DNA of 64,000 nucleotides. Source: a virus. A program made the translations under genes and the position numbers. The stretch lies in the IMG/VR virus record IMGVR_UViG_3300027728_000006, positions 40,352 to 104,351 of that record; one strand, 5' to 3'. Below are positions 7,405-16,030 of this stretch, in pieces. Position 1 is the stretch's first letter. The number at the start of each line of letters is the position of its first letter. The notes under the pieces are model-generated. The model did no database searches, was not told the DNA's origin, and saw only the letters and a list, made by a program, of their open reading frames with translations.

Positions 7405-8534
7405 ATATTTATATTACACAATTTTAAATCATTTTCTACCATTTTTTTTACCAATTCGTCAAATGAAATTTTTGGAATCCAGTTTAGCTCTTTTCTTGCT
7501 AGAGTCGAGTCACCTAATAGAATGTCCACTTCAGCGGGTCTATAGAATTTTTTATTAATTTGCATCAAAACTATACTTGGTTTATTTTCCAATACGTATT
7601 TCTCATTAATTCCTTCTCCAACCCATAAGCCGTCAATTCCTGCGAATTTAAATGCTTTTTCAACAAATTCTCTTACAGTATGTGTTTCATTTGATGATAA
7701 TACATAATCTTTTGCATTTTCTTGGTTAAGCATAAGCCATATGCCTTTAACAAAATCTATAGCATGGCTCCAGTCTCTTTTTGCATCAATGTTTCCCAAT
7801 TCTAATGGAGAAAAATAAGATCCCGATCTCATATGACTTCTTATTCTGGCAACATTTGTTGTAATTTTTCTTGTTACAAATTCAATGCCCCTTCTTTCAG
7901 ATTCATGATTAAATAGCCACCCTTGAATAGCATATAGATCGTATGAATCTTTATATACTTTTACTAATTGTCTAGCTGCTGCCTTGCTTGCTCCATATGG
8001 GCTTCTTGGCTTCAATGGGTGTTTTTCATCCTGTGGAACGTATGAAACGTTTCCAAATTCTTCACTGGATCCAGCTTGATAGAATCTGCAGGTTGGCTTG
8101 TGCAGTCTGATAGCCTCTAATATATCCAAAACAGAAGTTGAATTAGCTTGCCATGTCTGCCTTGCGAAATCCCAACTGCTGGCTACGAAACTTTGAGCTG
8201 CTAGATTTATAAAATAATCCGGCTGAAGCTTTTCGATAATTCTTAAAATTGAATGTGAATCAGTTAAGTCAAAATTTAACAATAAAAATCTAGGGTTATT
8301 GATATGGCTGATATTGATATGATTGTAAACGCTCAATCTTCTAACTCCACCTACGATAAATAAATCAGTATTCTCAAGAAGATGTTCTACCATATAACTC
8401 CCATCTTGACCAGTAACACCAGTCACGATGCAGACCTTTTTGCCCAAAAGGATTTTGTGCGCATCATCTATATTTAGAATGTTCGCATTGTCTATTTTTT
8501 TACCGATATATGCCTCTTGTAAATTTTTATTCAT
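7401..8534 (-). CDS. gmd: GDP-mannose 4,6-dehydratase
   Basis: The 377 residues match Gmd, an extended short-chain dehydrogenase. The N-terminal Rossmann motif is VTGVTGQDGSYMVEHLL; the NLAAQSFV segment, GSSEEFGNV active-site loop and catalytic YGASKAAA (Tyr and Lys of YxxxK) follow, along with the RDW substrate motif. Gmd converts GDP-mannose to GDP-4-keto-6-deoxymannose, the entry point to fucose, rhamnose and branched deoxysugars. The N-terminus is about 30 residues longer than bacterial Gmd. It is followed by the small cysteine-rich gene and preceded by two methyltransferase genes in one tight run. Confidence 0.92.
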   Translation of the reverse strand: MNKNLQEAYIGKKIDNANILNIDDAHKILLGKKVCIVTGVTGQDGSYMVEHLLENTDLFIVGGVRRLSVYNHINISHINNPRFLLLNFDLTDSHSILRIIEKLQPDYFINLAAQSFVASSWDFARQTWQANSTSVLDILEAIRLHKPTCRFYQAGSSEEFGNVSYVPQDEKHPLKPRSPYGASKAAARQLVKVYKDSYDLYAIQGWLFNHESERRGIEFVTRKITTNVARIRSHMRSGSYFSPLELGNIDAKRDWSHAIDFVKGIWLMLNQENAKDYVLSSNETHTVREFVEKAFKFAGIDGLWVGEGINEKYVLENKPSIVLMQINKKFYRPAEVDILLGDSTLARKELNWIPKISFDELVKKMVENDLKLCNINI

Positions 8535-8543
8535 TTAAATATT

Positions 8544-9110
8544 CTATTTTCTTACAATGAACATCATATCGTCATATCTGCCAATATCAGCCCTAAGGTC
8601 TACATGTTGAATATTTTTTTTGAATTCTTCTGGAACAAACTGATCAAGTATTGAAAAATGTTCGTATCTTTGGATATCTTCTATAACTAAAACTCCGCCA
8701 TTGTTAAGTTTCGGCAAATATAATTTGATAAAATCGATTTGGCTTTCTAGCGAATGTGGCCCATCGTCTATCATGATGTCAAAATTTGGTAATTTGCTGG
8801 CTACGTCTTGACTATATGCGTTTGCAAATAGCTGATTGACATTTTCTATACTTCTATATCTGTCTAAGATCGCTTGATCTGTAATGTCAAGTCCATAAAT
8901 ATTTGCATTTTCAAAATACTTCTCCCACAAGAACAGAGAGCCACCGTGGCATATTCCTATTTCCAGAAGATTTATTTCCTTGTCTTGAAATTTTAAAAAT
9001 TCATTTTCATAAAATCCCTTAACATAGTTATGGATTGTATTTTTATCTGTCCCTGTGTCGATATTGTCAAGAACGGGATCTTCGCTTAAGATTTCTATTA
9101 ATTTTTTCAT
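8544..9110 (-). CDS. TylF/CmcI-like class I methyltransferase
   Basis: The protein (188 residues) has the class I SAM-binding fold: the glycine-rich motif LLEIGICHGGSL, the acidic end of the next strand in YGLDITD, and DIMIDDGPHSLESQ followed by GGVLVIEDIQRYEH. The D-D-G-P-H signature is typical of the macrocin O-methyltransferase (TylF) and cephalosporin hydroxylase (CmcI) group. In a sugar operon it probably O-methylates a hydroxyl on a nucleotide-linked or transferred sugar. It starts one base after the C-methyltransferase stop codon. Confidence 0.8.
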   Translation of the reverse strand: MKKLIEILSEDPVLDNIDTGTDKNTIHNYVKGFYENEFLKFQDKEINLLEIGICHGGSLFLWEKYFENANIYGLDITDQAILDRYRSIENVNQLFANAYSQDVASKLPNFDIMIDDGPHSLESQIDFIKLYLPKLNNGGVLVIEDIQRYEHFSILDQFVPEEFKKNIQHVDLRADIGRYDDMMFIVRK

Positions 9111-9111
9111 T

Positions 9112-10248
9112 TTATATTTCTTCTATTTCTGGGATCATTACAAATAACCTGCCTGTATAGCCGTAATCTCTAAGAGACTTGGCTATGTAATCTTTAAAGT
9201 TATGCGCAAGTATAATAATATTATCTGGACAATATTCGGTTTTTATAATTTCCCTTGAGCAAATTTTAATACCAGTGCCAGGACTGAATTTGTTTTGCTT
9301 TTGAATTGTGTCGTCAATTATAAAATTAATATCTTCGTCTATTAATTTAAGGGAGTTCAAATAAATGCATCCCTTTGCTGCAGCGCCAAAGCAATAAGTT
9401 TTTCCGGTTAATTTTTTAATAAAAAGCTTATCTTCAATTAGTTTGTTTTTAATTACGCCTTGCCAATTTTTAAAATCAAAATCGTTTTCCTCTTTTAGGA
9501 AGGTATTTATCAAGTTTGTATTTTCAATGTCCGATTTAACGTTAGATGAGACTATTCTTAGCGAGCCACCATGAATCTCTTGTCGAGATATGTCTATTAT
9601 TTTTAAACCATATTTTTTAAATAATGAATATAAGGGTGTCAACAACCAGTAGAATACATGCTCATGATATATTTGATCAAATTGATTTGTTTTTACTGTA
9701 TCTAGAAAATAAGGAAATTCTAGTATCCATCTGCCATTTAAATTTTTTTGAATTCCATCTAGGAATTTTTCATAAAATGGATTGTGTTGAAAAACATTTG
9801 TGGATGTGATCAGGTCAAACTTATTTTCGAAAACCACATCTCCCCAGTAATTATTATAATAATTTATTCCACTTTTTTCATTATCCTCTTTAAAAGATTT
9901 GCTTGCGTCTACGTTGTGCAGGTTTAGTTTTTTATTGCTTTTTGATTGAAAGGCTTTAAGCAATGCCCCATCATTTCCACCTATGTCTACTATATTCTGT
10001 GGATCAAATTGTTTTGCATATTCCCACATAGCTTCACAATGTTTTATATATGGAACATTTATAGATGATCTGTATAAGTATTCTTCAAACATCTCTCCAG
10101 ATGGAATTTCAACATCTAGCTTCATTAATAAATTATCTTCTTCGATAATTTTCAATCCGAACGTCTTTGTGCTCAGGCTTTCCTGTTTTGTTTTACAAAG
10201 GTTATTTACTAGCGGTAGATTTCCAAGATTTATGATTTCTTTTTCCAT
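9112..10248 (-). CDS. NDP-sugar C-methyltransferase
   Basis: The 378 residues follow the TylC3-type C-methyltransferase layout: a SAM motif VDIGGNDGALLKAF, the YHEHVFYWL segment carrying the catalytic His/Tyr region, IHGGSLRI, and a C-terminal Rossmann-like part starting YCFGAAAKG. The N-terminus begins at LGNLPLVNN; the zinc-binding cysteine module that normally precedes this is missing. Members add a methyl branch to the C-3 of 4-keto deoxysugars, which fits a product of the neighbouring Gmd. It is tightly packed between the reductase and the O-methyltransferase. Confidence 0.82.
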   Translation of the reverse strand: MEKEIINLGNLPLVNNLCKTKQESLSTKTFGLKIIEEDNLLMKLDVEIPSGEMFEEYLYRSSINVPYIKHCEAMWEYAKQFDPQNIVDIGGNDGALLKAFQSKSNKKLNLHNVDASKSFKEDNEKSGINYYNNYWGDVVFENKFDLITSTNVFQHNPFYEKFLDGIQKNLNGRWILEFPYFLDTVKTNQFDQIYHEHVFYWLLTPLYSLFKKYGLKIIDISRQEIHGGSLRIVSSNVKSDIENTNLINTFLKEENDFDFKNWQGVIKNKLIEDKLFIKKLTGKTYCFGAAAKGCIYLNSLKLIDEDINFIIDDTIQKQNKFSPGTGIKICSREIIKTEYCPDNIIILAHNFKDYIAKSLRDYGYTGRLFVMIPEIEEI

Positions 10249-10249
10249 A

Positions 10250-11104
10250 TTACCATTTCCAGTTTTTCAAACACCAATCTATTGATTCATTTACTTCAGA
10301 CATCTTTATGCCGGTCGAAAGTAATTTGCTATTATTTGTAATGCAATTCGAGCGAGGCATGGAGCTTATATGTTTATAAAAATTATCTATTGTTAGAAAA
10401 TTTGCTTTCTTGTTTGGAGTAATCGTATTTACCAACTTTTTGACTATCTCTATTGATGAAATGTGACCACTGTTAGTTATGTTATATGTGCCAAATGGTA
10501 TTTCTAATTTTATTGAATCTATGCAGGCTTTTACAAACTCAACCTTGTTTGAAAGTGAATTATTTTCTGACACAAGTGTATCGTAGTTAATTATTTTTGA
10601 AATGTAATTTCTATTATTATATTTATTTTCAAAAGGCAGTCTTATTCTCCATATGTAGCTTTTTTCATATGACGAAATATATTTTTCCGCTATGATTTTT
10701 GTGCCAGTATAGAAACTGCAATTATTAAATTTAAAGCTAAAGTTTGGCTCGTCTGCCTCTTGCCACCCATTTGCATTTGGAGCTTCTCCATTATATAAAC
10801 AACCGGTGGAAATATGGCAATATGCTATTTCAAGTTCTTGGCTTATTTCTTTTAATAAAATTGGTAAAACTACATTGCCGCTTATTGTTTCATCTTTTTG
10901 ATTTTCGCATGCTTCTATATTTGGTTTACCAACAAATGCGGCGCAATTGATTATATATTGAAAATTATGGGCTCTATGTATTTCAATTATATTTTTTTTA
11001 TTGGCTTCTTGATGCTGAAGCGTTCTATAGGGAATTGAGTTTTCTTCAAATTGTTTTTTAAATTCCGTACCTATGTACCCCGTAGAGCCTACTAGCAAAA
11101 TCAT
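10250..11104 (-). CDS. RmlD-like NDP-sugar reductase
   Basis: The 284-residue protein is an extended SDR. It starts with the Rossmann motif LLVGSTGYIG and has INCAAFVGKPNIEACE, the HISTGCLYNG strand and the catalytic YTGTKIIAE. This is the dTDP-4-dehydrorhamnose reductase (RmlD) type, which reduces the C-4 keto group of an activated deoxysugar with NAD(P)H. In this operon it probably acts after Gmd and the C-methyltransferase. It overlaps the upstream glycosyltransferase stop by four bases. Confidence 0.78.
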   Translation of the reverse strand: MILLVGSTGYIGTEFKKQFEENSIPYRTLQHQEANKKNIIEIHRAHNFQYIINCAAFVGKPNIEACENQKDETISGNVVLPILLKEISQELEIAYCHISTGCLYNGEAPNANGWQEADEPNFSFKFNNCSFYTGTKIIAEKYISSYEKSYIWRIRLPFENKYNNRNYISKIINYDTLVSENNSLSNKVEFVKACIDSIKLEIPFGTYNITNSGHISSIEIVKKLVNTITPNKKANFLTIDNFYKHISSMPRSNCITNNSKLLSTGIKMSEVNESIDWCLKNWKW

Positions 11105-11808
11105 ATCTTATATATGTGACTCCATGTATATTTATCTAAAATATTTGGTAGATCGTTAGGAAGGCAGGGTTCTATACTGTATGCGTCTGATGATTTTAAA
11201 TGCGTGGCAAGGTAACCTTCCAAACCATGCACGTCAGCATAAAATGTTTGCCAATTTTTTGAAAAAATTGATTTATTTTTAAACCAGAAAAATGCGCCGC
11301 TATAATGCCATGGAACGAACGACAACGCTGAATAGGGTCTATCTAATTTAAAAGTACCACAGCATTCATAATTTTCAAGTATATTGGAAATGTATTCGAA
11401 GTCATCCAAGTTTTTTGTATACATTGTATGAGGCCATAAGATGGATATTACTGACTCTCTTGCAGAATTATAGTGTGTGACCGATTTCGTGTGACCATAA
11501 AAGGTATACTCACTATCATCTAATGAATAAACAGATGGCATTAATTTTGTAATGAATGGATGAAGCTCATACCAGTTATTTGTTTCGGAATTTTTGGTAA
11601 AAAAGAACTTTATATCTGGAAAATCTTTGAAATATTCAGTTACAAATTTTTCTGCAAAATCCTGATCTTGATCAAAGTTTACATTTATTACCTTTTTTCC
11701 ATTAAATTTAACAAGATATTTTTTTAAATTAGATAGATTAAAGTATAGAATGGGATTTATATTCGTTAAACATAAGTGATATATCAAATTGTATTTAATA
11801 TTTTTCAT
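11101..11808 (-). CDS. glycosyltransferase-like protein (first of the block's 3' pair)
   Basis: The protein (about 235 residues) has the pattern of GT-A-type transferases seen in phage and capsule loci. SLDDSEYTFYGHTKSVTH is followed by HYSGAFFWFKN and later a DAYSIEPCLP segment, although a classic DxD is not obvious. I chose the ATG at 11808 because it follows the upstream stop TAA by two bases; the open frame extends to 11844 with further in-frame ATGs. It is likely to add sugar to the phage's own structures or to a host glycan; the acceptor is unknown. Confidence 0.6.
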   Translation of the reverse strand: MKNIKYNLIYHLCLTNINPILYFNLSNLKKYLVKFNGKKVINVNFDQDQDFAEKFVTEYFKDFPDIKFFFTKNSETNNWYELHPFITKLMPSVYSLDDSEYTFYGHTKSVTHYNSARESVISILWPHTMYTKNLDDFEYISNILENYECCGTFKLDRPYSALSFVPWHYSGAFFWFKNKSIFSKNWQTFYADVHGLEGYLATHLKSSDAYSIEPCLPNDLPNILDKYTWSHIYKI

Positions 11809-11810
11809 TT

Positions 11811-12485
11811 TTATATTTTCCATTCTGTTAAAAATTGAGAGCAATAATCTACATTTTTAGGTGGGGCGTCTAAATACTCTCCATACCTATCTCCAATAAA
11901 TTCATTCTGTACGCTGGTAAATGGTAATATTGTTTCTATTGCGAGCCCTCTGTATTCGTCATATCCTTTTTCGCAAAAATTGTAAAAATTATCTAATTGA
12001 TCTTCGCATATGATTTGTATCCCAGATTCCGGAAAGCCATGTCTTCTACATGGAAATGAAGTCCATCCGCTTGTGAGGCTGTTTATATAATTTACAATTT
12101 TATCCGACATTAAGAATATGTCGGATTCTATATGTATGATTTTTTTATAATTAAATTTTTTCGCATATTCCGCAGCAAATGAAAAGCTTCTAAACCAACC
12201 TGGATAATCTAGTATACCTTTTCTTCCAAAATTGTTCTGGAAATAAAGTATAGAATTTTTGAAATCATCTGACTCTTTATTCGTATCTTGACAGGGAATT
12301 GCTTCAACGGATTTAATATTGGGAATGATTGGGCTTCCGTCATCTATCATTAATATTTTGTCAGTGTTTAAACTTATAGAGTTGTAAAATTTTAACCATT
12401 TTATATATCTATTATCCCAAAGATATTCGCTGTCAGAAAAACTAGTGCAAAATAATAAAGTTTTTAAATTATTCATACTCCTCAA
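11811..12485 (-). CDS. GT-A-type glycosyltransferase
   Basis: The 224-residue protein has KIIHIESDIFLMS, in which ESD is likely the nucleotide-sugar DxD-type motif of a GT-A fold, preceded by an N-terminal strand LLFCTSFSDSEYLWDNRY and an early acidic LMIDDGSP. It is the first of the run of sugar genes from 12485 down to 7216. The start may be ATG 12485 or the internal ATG at 12476; both overlap the preceding small gene. The acceptor is unknown. Confidence 0.65.
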   Translation of the reverse strand: MRSMNNLKTLLFCTSFSDSEYLWDNRYIKWLKFYNSISLNTDKILMIDDGSPIIPNIKSVEAIPCQDTNKESDDFKNSILYFQNNFGRKGILDYPGWFRSFSFAAEYAKKFNYKKIIHIESDIFLMSDKIVNYINSLTSGWTSFPCRRHGFPESGIQIICEDQLDNFYNFCEKGYDEYRGLAIETILPFTSVQNEFIGDRYGEYLDAPPKNVDYCSQFLTEWKI

Positions 12486-12702
12486 AATTAAGAAGCAATG
12501 GATTTGATTTTCTTGTGCTTTTCAGCGCAATTTTATTATTTAGTTCTGCTTCTGTTAGAACTACAATTTTTTCAGAGCCTCCAAAGAGAATATTTAAATC
12601 ATCTTTGTCAAGAACTTGATCTAGCAGGATATTAAAATCTACTTCTGAATTTATCTTATTACTTAAAGAAAGTGAAAATTTTTGAACATGTCCTTTTACC
12701 AT
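12469..12702 (-). CDS. small hypothetical protein
   Basis: This 77-residue protein was not recognised. It has a mixed pattern with a possible beta strand KIVVLTEAEL in the middle and a charged, asparagine-rich C-terminus. It sits at the head of the sugar block and overlaps the first glycosyltransferase gene. A CATAAT sequence five bases before its ATG could be a weak -10 box. Confidence 0.5.
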   Translation of the reverse strand: MVKGHVQKFSLSLSNKINSEVDFNILLDQVLDKDDLNILFGGSEKIVVLTEAELNNKIALKSTRKSNPLLLNFEEYE

Positions 12703-12740
12703 TAATTATTATGGTAATGTAATGTTTTTTTTAAAATTTT

Positions 12741-13238
12741 TTAATCAATATTTTTAGTATATATATCAGAAACAAATTTAATAGCTTTATTGTAAATATC
12801 TTGATAATCTTCTGTGGATGGCATTGAGTAATTAGAGATGGCGTTCAAATAGTTCATTTTTTCATCTTTAAGTTTTTTATTTATTTCAAGCACTTCTACT
12901 TTTATTTGCTTATTGATATTTTTTTTCCAATTTTTTAAAAAAAAATCACTCATCGATTCATCTAAAGCTTCATTCCTTCGATCAGAACAAAATGCATTGA
13001 ACATAAAAAATACCATATTTGAAATAATGTCCTGAGAAAATCTTGCTTTTAATTGTTCTAAAACGGCGTTATTTGAAATTTTTATATTTTCAACAAGATT
13101 ATTAACATTAATGTCTTCTAATATCTCGCTTGGAAGGACTGATGGATCTTTTTTTTCGTTTTTATTTTTTTTCATATCTCGTTGAGTATATGACATATTA
13201 CACATTGAAATGTTGAAGTAAAGCGGATTACGCCTCAC
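12741..13238 (-). CDS. hypothetical protein downstream of nrdA
   Basis: The open frame holds 165 residues and overlaps the end of nrdA by 11 bases if read from 13238. Internal ATGs at 13196 and 13175 would remove the overlap and give the more natural basic start MKKNKNEKKD. The rest is mostly helical with many lysines, and I see no known motif. Its placement after nrdA suggests cotranscription with the reductase but says nothing about function. Confidence 0.5.
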   Translation of the reverse strand: MRRNPLYFNISMCNMSYTQRDMKKNKNEKKDPSVLPSEILEDINVNNLVENIKISNNAVLEQLKARFSQDIISNMVFFMFNAFCSDRRNEALDESMSDFFLKNWKKNINKQIKVEVLEINKKLKDEKMNYLNAISNYSMPSTEDYQDIYNKAIKFVSDIYTKNID

Positions 13239-14883
13239 AACTTTTACAAGCCAAGATATTTCTCGACAGTTCCTGACTTGGAGACGCTGATCTTTGATAA
13301 TAAAACGTTTTAATACCCATTTTCCAACCTTCTATTAGTAAGGTGCTAACATCTTTAGCTGGGGTTGATGGTGGGATCATTATATTTAATGATTGACTTT
13401 GGTCAATATATTTTTGTCTTTGAGCAGCTTGAATAACAATTTCTTTCTGCGAAATTTCACCAAAAGTTTTAAACACGTCTCTTTCTTCTTGAGAGAGAAA
13501 ATCTAAATGCTGAACACTTCCTCCTTTTACCAAAATTGACTTCCACGTTTGGCTGTCGTCTTTGCCCTTTTGTGTTAAAAGTTTTTTAAGATATGGATTT
13601 TTATATGTAAAATTTCCTTTTGCAAGTTTATTAACAAAATAATTACTATTAAGAGGCTCAATTGATGGAGAAACTTGACCTAGTATAAAACTAGAAGAAG
13701 TCGTTGGGGCGATGGCTAGGGTAGTTACATTTCTACGCCCATATCCTTTCAATAGTTCCGGCTCGCCAAATATTACGGCAAGATCCTGTGTAGCCTTATC
13801 GGATTTCTCTTTGATAGTCTTCCATATTTGATTATTTAGGATTTTAGATTCTAGTGATTCGAATGATATCATCTTATCTTGAAGTAAGGAGTGCCAACCT
13901 AATACTCCCATACCCAACGCTCTTTGGTTCTTTGCAAACAAATGTGCAGTTTCCATAAATTTTATGGATTTTGATTTATATATAAATTCTTCGTTAACTG
14001 AATCTAAAAAATAAATTAAAGTTTCAATTGCGTCAGTTTCTTTGATTTTATCCCAATGAAGTAAATTGAGCGAAGAAAGAACGCAAACAAATGACTCCTC
14101 TTCCGAATTAGAAAGTTGAATTTCAGAGCAAAGGTTGCTGTGACTTATTTTCAGTCCCTTATCCTTATAAACACTTGGAGCATTATTATTAACGGTATCA
14201 GTGAATTGAATGTACGGGTAGCCAGTTTCAAACCTTTTTTTAATAATATTTGCCCAGGTTTTTCTTTTATCTTTATCTCCATCAACCATTTCTTGCATCC
14301 ACTTGTCAGTAATAGTGATACCAATGCTCATATTTTGAATCGAATGACCAATGGATCTAATCTGCAAAAATTCTTCAATATCGGGATGTTCAACTGGAAG
14401 GTATGCGGCAAATGACCCTCTTCGAGCAGAACCTTGAGAAATTACATCTGAAATAGTGCTGAACAGCTCCATGAAATGAACTGGACCGCTTGATTCTCCA
14501 CCAACGCTTATTTTTGTACCTCTTGATCTAAGATTTCCAAAAAAACCAGAAGTACCGCCGCCTAGTTTTGACATCATTCCAACTTCAGAAACTTTTGAAA
14601 GAATCGATTCCATTTTGTCAGATAAAAAAGAACCAAAGCAACTTACCGGTAACCCTCTACTGTTTCCAAAATTAGTCCAGACCGGAGTTGCTAAAGAATA
14701 AAAACCCATAGACATGTAGTTTTTAAATTTTTCAGCAAATCCATCGATTCCTAAAATTTTTTCTGCATTATGTGCAATTTGATCTACTCTTTGCTCAGGT
14801 GTAGTTTCGCCTTCGAGATAACCGCCTTTGAGAAATTGAACTGAATCTTCATTTAGCCAGTAATATTTTTGATTTGTATCCAT
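13228..14883 (-). CDS. nrdA: ribonucleotide reductase large subunit (class I)
   Basis: This 551-residue protein makes deoxynucleotides by reducing ribonucleoside diphosphates with the NrdB subunit. Visible active-site residues are C82 (in GLPVSCFGSF), the radical-loop set N250, C252, E254 (SNLCSEIQL) and the second redox cysteine C267, with the tyrosine pair in FYYQRS near the end. The C-terminal ACKSCEA is the CxxC tail that exchanges with thioredoxin or glutaredoxin. It is shorter than the roughly 760-residue E. coli protein because it lacks the N-terminal ATP-cone, so the usual dATP shut-off is probably missing. Confidence 0.93.
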   Translation of the reverse strand: MDTNQKYYWLNEDSVQFLKGGYLEGETTPEQRVDQIAHNAEKILGIDGFAEKFKNYMSMGFYSLATPVWTNFGNSRGLPVSCFGSFLSDKMESILSKVSEVGMMSKLGGGTSGFFGNLRSRGTKISVGGESSGPVHFMELFSTISDVISQGSARRGSFAAYLPVEHPDIEEFLQIRSIGHSIQNMSIGITITDKWMQEMVDGDKDKRKTWANIIKKRFETGYPYIQFTDTVNNNAPSVYKDKGLKISHSNLCSEIQLSNSEEESFVCVLSSLNLLHWDKIKETDAIETLIYFLDSVNEEFIYKSKSIKFMETAHLFAKNQRALGMGVLGWHSLLQDKMISFESLESKILNNQIWKTIKEKSDKATQDLAVIFGEPELLKGYGRRNVTTLAIAPTTSSSFILGQVSPSIEPLNSNYFVNKLAKGNFTYKNPYLKKLLTQKGKDDSQTWKSILVKGGSVQHLDFLSQEERDVFKTFGEISQKEIVIQAAQRQKYIDQSQSLNIMIPPSTPAKDVSTLLIEGWKMGIKTFYYQRSASPSQELSRNILACKSCEA

Positions 14884-14903
14884 ATATAAAAATTTTATAC
14901 TTT

Positions 14904-14931
14904 AGAATAACAGAATTTTTACTGTTATCAA
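14904..14931 (-). promoter_or_regulatory. promoter with embedded inverted repeat before nrdA
   Basis: The minus strand has TTGATA (14926-14931), 16 bases, then TATTCT (14904-14909). Between and over these boxes lies the inverted repeat ATAACAG-N8-CTGTTAT (arms 14907-14913 and 14922-14928). A repeat overlapping both boxes could be an operator; it does not follow the known NrdR box pattern. Confidence 0.4.
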
Positions 14932-14949
14932 GCAAATAAAATTTAATTT

Positions 14950-15939
14950 TTAAAAAAGATCGTCTTCAGAAAACGACTGGGAGTTTTTTGAATATTCGGT
15001 CGGACGAGAATTGAAAAAATCAGTTTTGCCGTTGCCCAAAAGCTGCTCATCAAACCACATTGTTTTATGAATAGCATCTTTATCTACTTCAAATAATTTT
15101 GCAAATCCGATTTCAGACAATGCGTGGTTCATTCTGTTTTTAATAAACTCTTTTAAGAGGGGAGAGTTGAAAGTATCGTGATCGTATCCATTTACAATCC
15201 ATTCTATAATTTGACATTCATGCTCTATTGCTTCTTCAGCTTCTGAGCGAATTTTCTCTACAAGTTCTTCATCGAACAACTCTGGATATTCAGATCTAAT
15301 TGTATTGATGATTTTAATCCCTATTTTAGCGTGCAAATCTTCCTCTCTTGAGGTATATTCAACTTGTTTGTTTGTATCTTTTAATACGTTTTTAAATTTT
15401 CCAAACCAATTGATTGTATAAAATTGAGAAAAAAGAGCAATATTTTCTACAAACAGAGTAAAAAGAATAATGGAGTAAACGAATTGTTTTTTATTGTCTT
15501 CATGAAATCTACGAAGATACTTTTTAAGATAATTTACCCGCCCTTTGATAATCTTCTCTTTTAAGATCATGTCGAAAGAGTCTTCAATTCCAAGAACTTC
15601 AAGAAGCCTTGAATATGCATGACCGTGAATAACCTCTATATTAGCCATAACGTACCCAAGATCATTTAGGCTTGGGTGAGGCAAGTTGTCTCCAAGTTTA
15701 GCCCAAAACTTTTTAACAGAAATTTCTAATTGACCTATCGTTGACAAAGATCTGACAATAATTTCTTTCTCTCTTTCTGATAACTTGACTTTAAAATCTT
15801 GGATGTCAGACTGAAAATTGAATTCTATATCTGTCCAAAATCCATTATGCATCGCTAAAATAAAATCTTTAGACCATGGATAAAAATCTGGTTTCAAGGG
15901 GATAACTTCGTCAAATATTTTTACAGTTTTATTTTCCAT
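14950..15939 (-). CDS. nrdB: ribonucleotide reductase small subunit (class I)
   Basis: The 329-residue protein is an R2-type ferritin-like subunit that generates the radical for NrdA. The six metal ligands can be placed: E72 (IGQLEIS), E102 and H105 (IEVIHGHAY), E165 (FVENIALF) and E200, H203 (EEDLHAKIG). Tyrosine Y109 is in the radical position, so a tyrosyl-radical enzyme is likely. The first ligand is Glu rather than the Asp of E. coli R2. The C-terminus SEDDLF is the usual acidic-hydrophobic tail that docks on NrdA. A TTGACA promoter lies just upstream; nrdA follows after 66 bases. Confidence 0.93.
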   Translation of the reverse strand: MENKTVKIFDEVIPLKPDFYPWSKDFILAMHNGFWTDIEFNFQSDIQDFKVKLSEREKEIIVRSLSTIGQLEISVKKFWAKLGDNLPHPSLNDLGYVMANIEVIHGHAYSRLLEVLGIEDSFDMILKEKIIKGRVNYLKKYLRRFHEDNKKQFVYSIILFTLFVENIALFSQFYTINWFGKFKNVLKDTNKQVEYTSREEDLHAKIGIKIINTIRSEYPELFDEELVEKIRSEAEEAIEHECQIIEWIVNGYDHDTFNSPLLKEFIKNRMNHALSEIGFAKLFEVDKDAIHKTMWFDEQLLGNGKTDFFNSRPTEYSKNSQSFSEDDLF

Positions 15940-15956
15940 ATTGTTTTAGTAATGGA

Positions 15957-15985
15957 AAATTACACGTTTTTTAGAACGATGTCAA
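15957..15985 (-). promoter_or_regulatory. strong promoter before nrdB
   Basis: The minus strand shows a perfect TTGACA (15980-15985), a 17-base spacer and TAATTT (15957-15962). The -10 region reads CGTGTAATTTT, which also matches the GTGTAAT box seen before structural genes. The start codon at 15939 lies about ten bases past the expected transcription start and has no ribosome binding site. Confidence 0.6.
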
Positions 15986-16030
15986 TAAGCGAAGAGATAT
16001 TGAAATAATAAACCAAATCAAGTGTATCTT

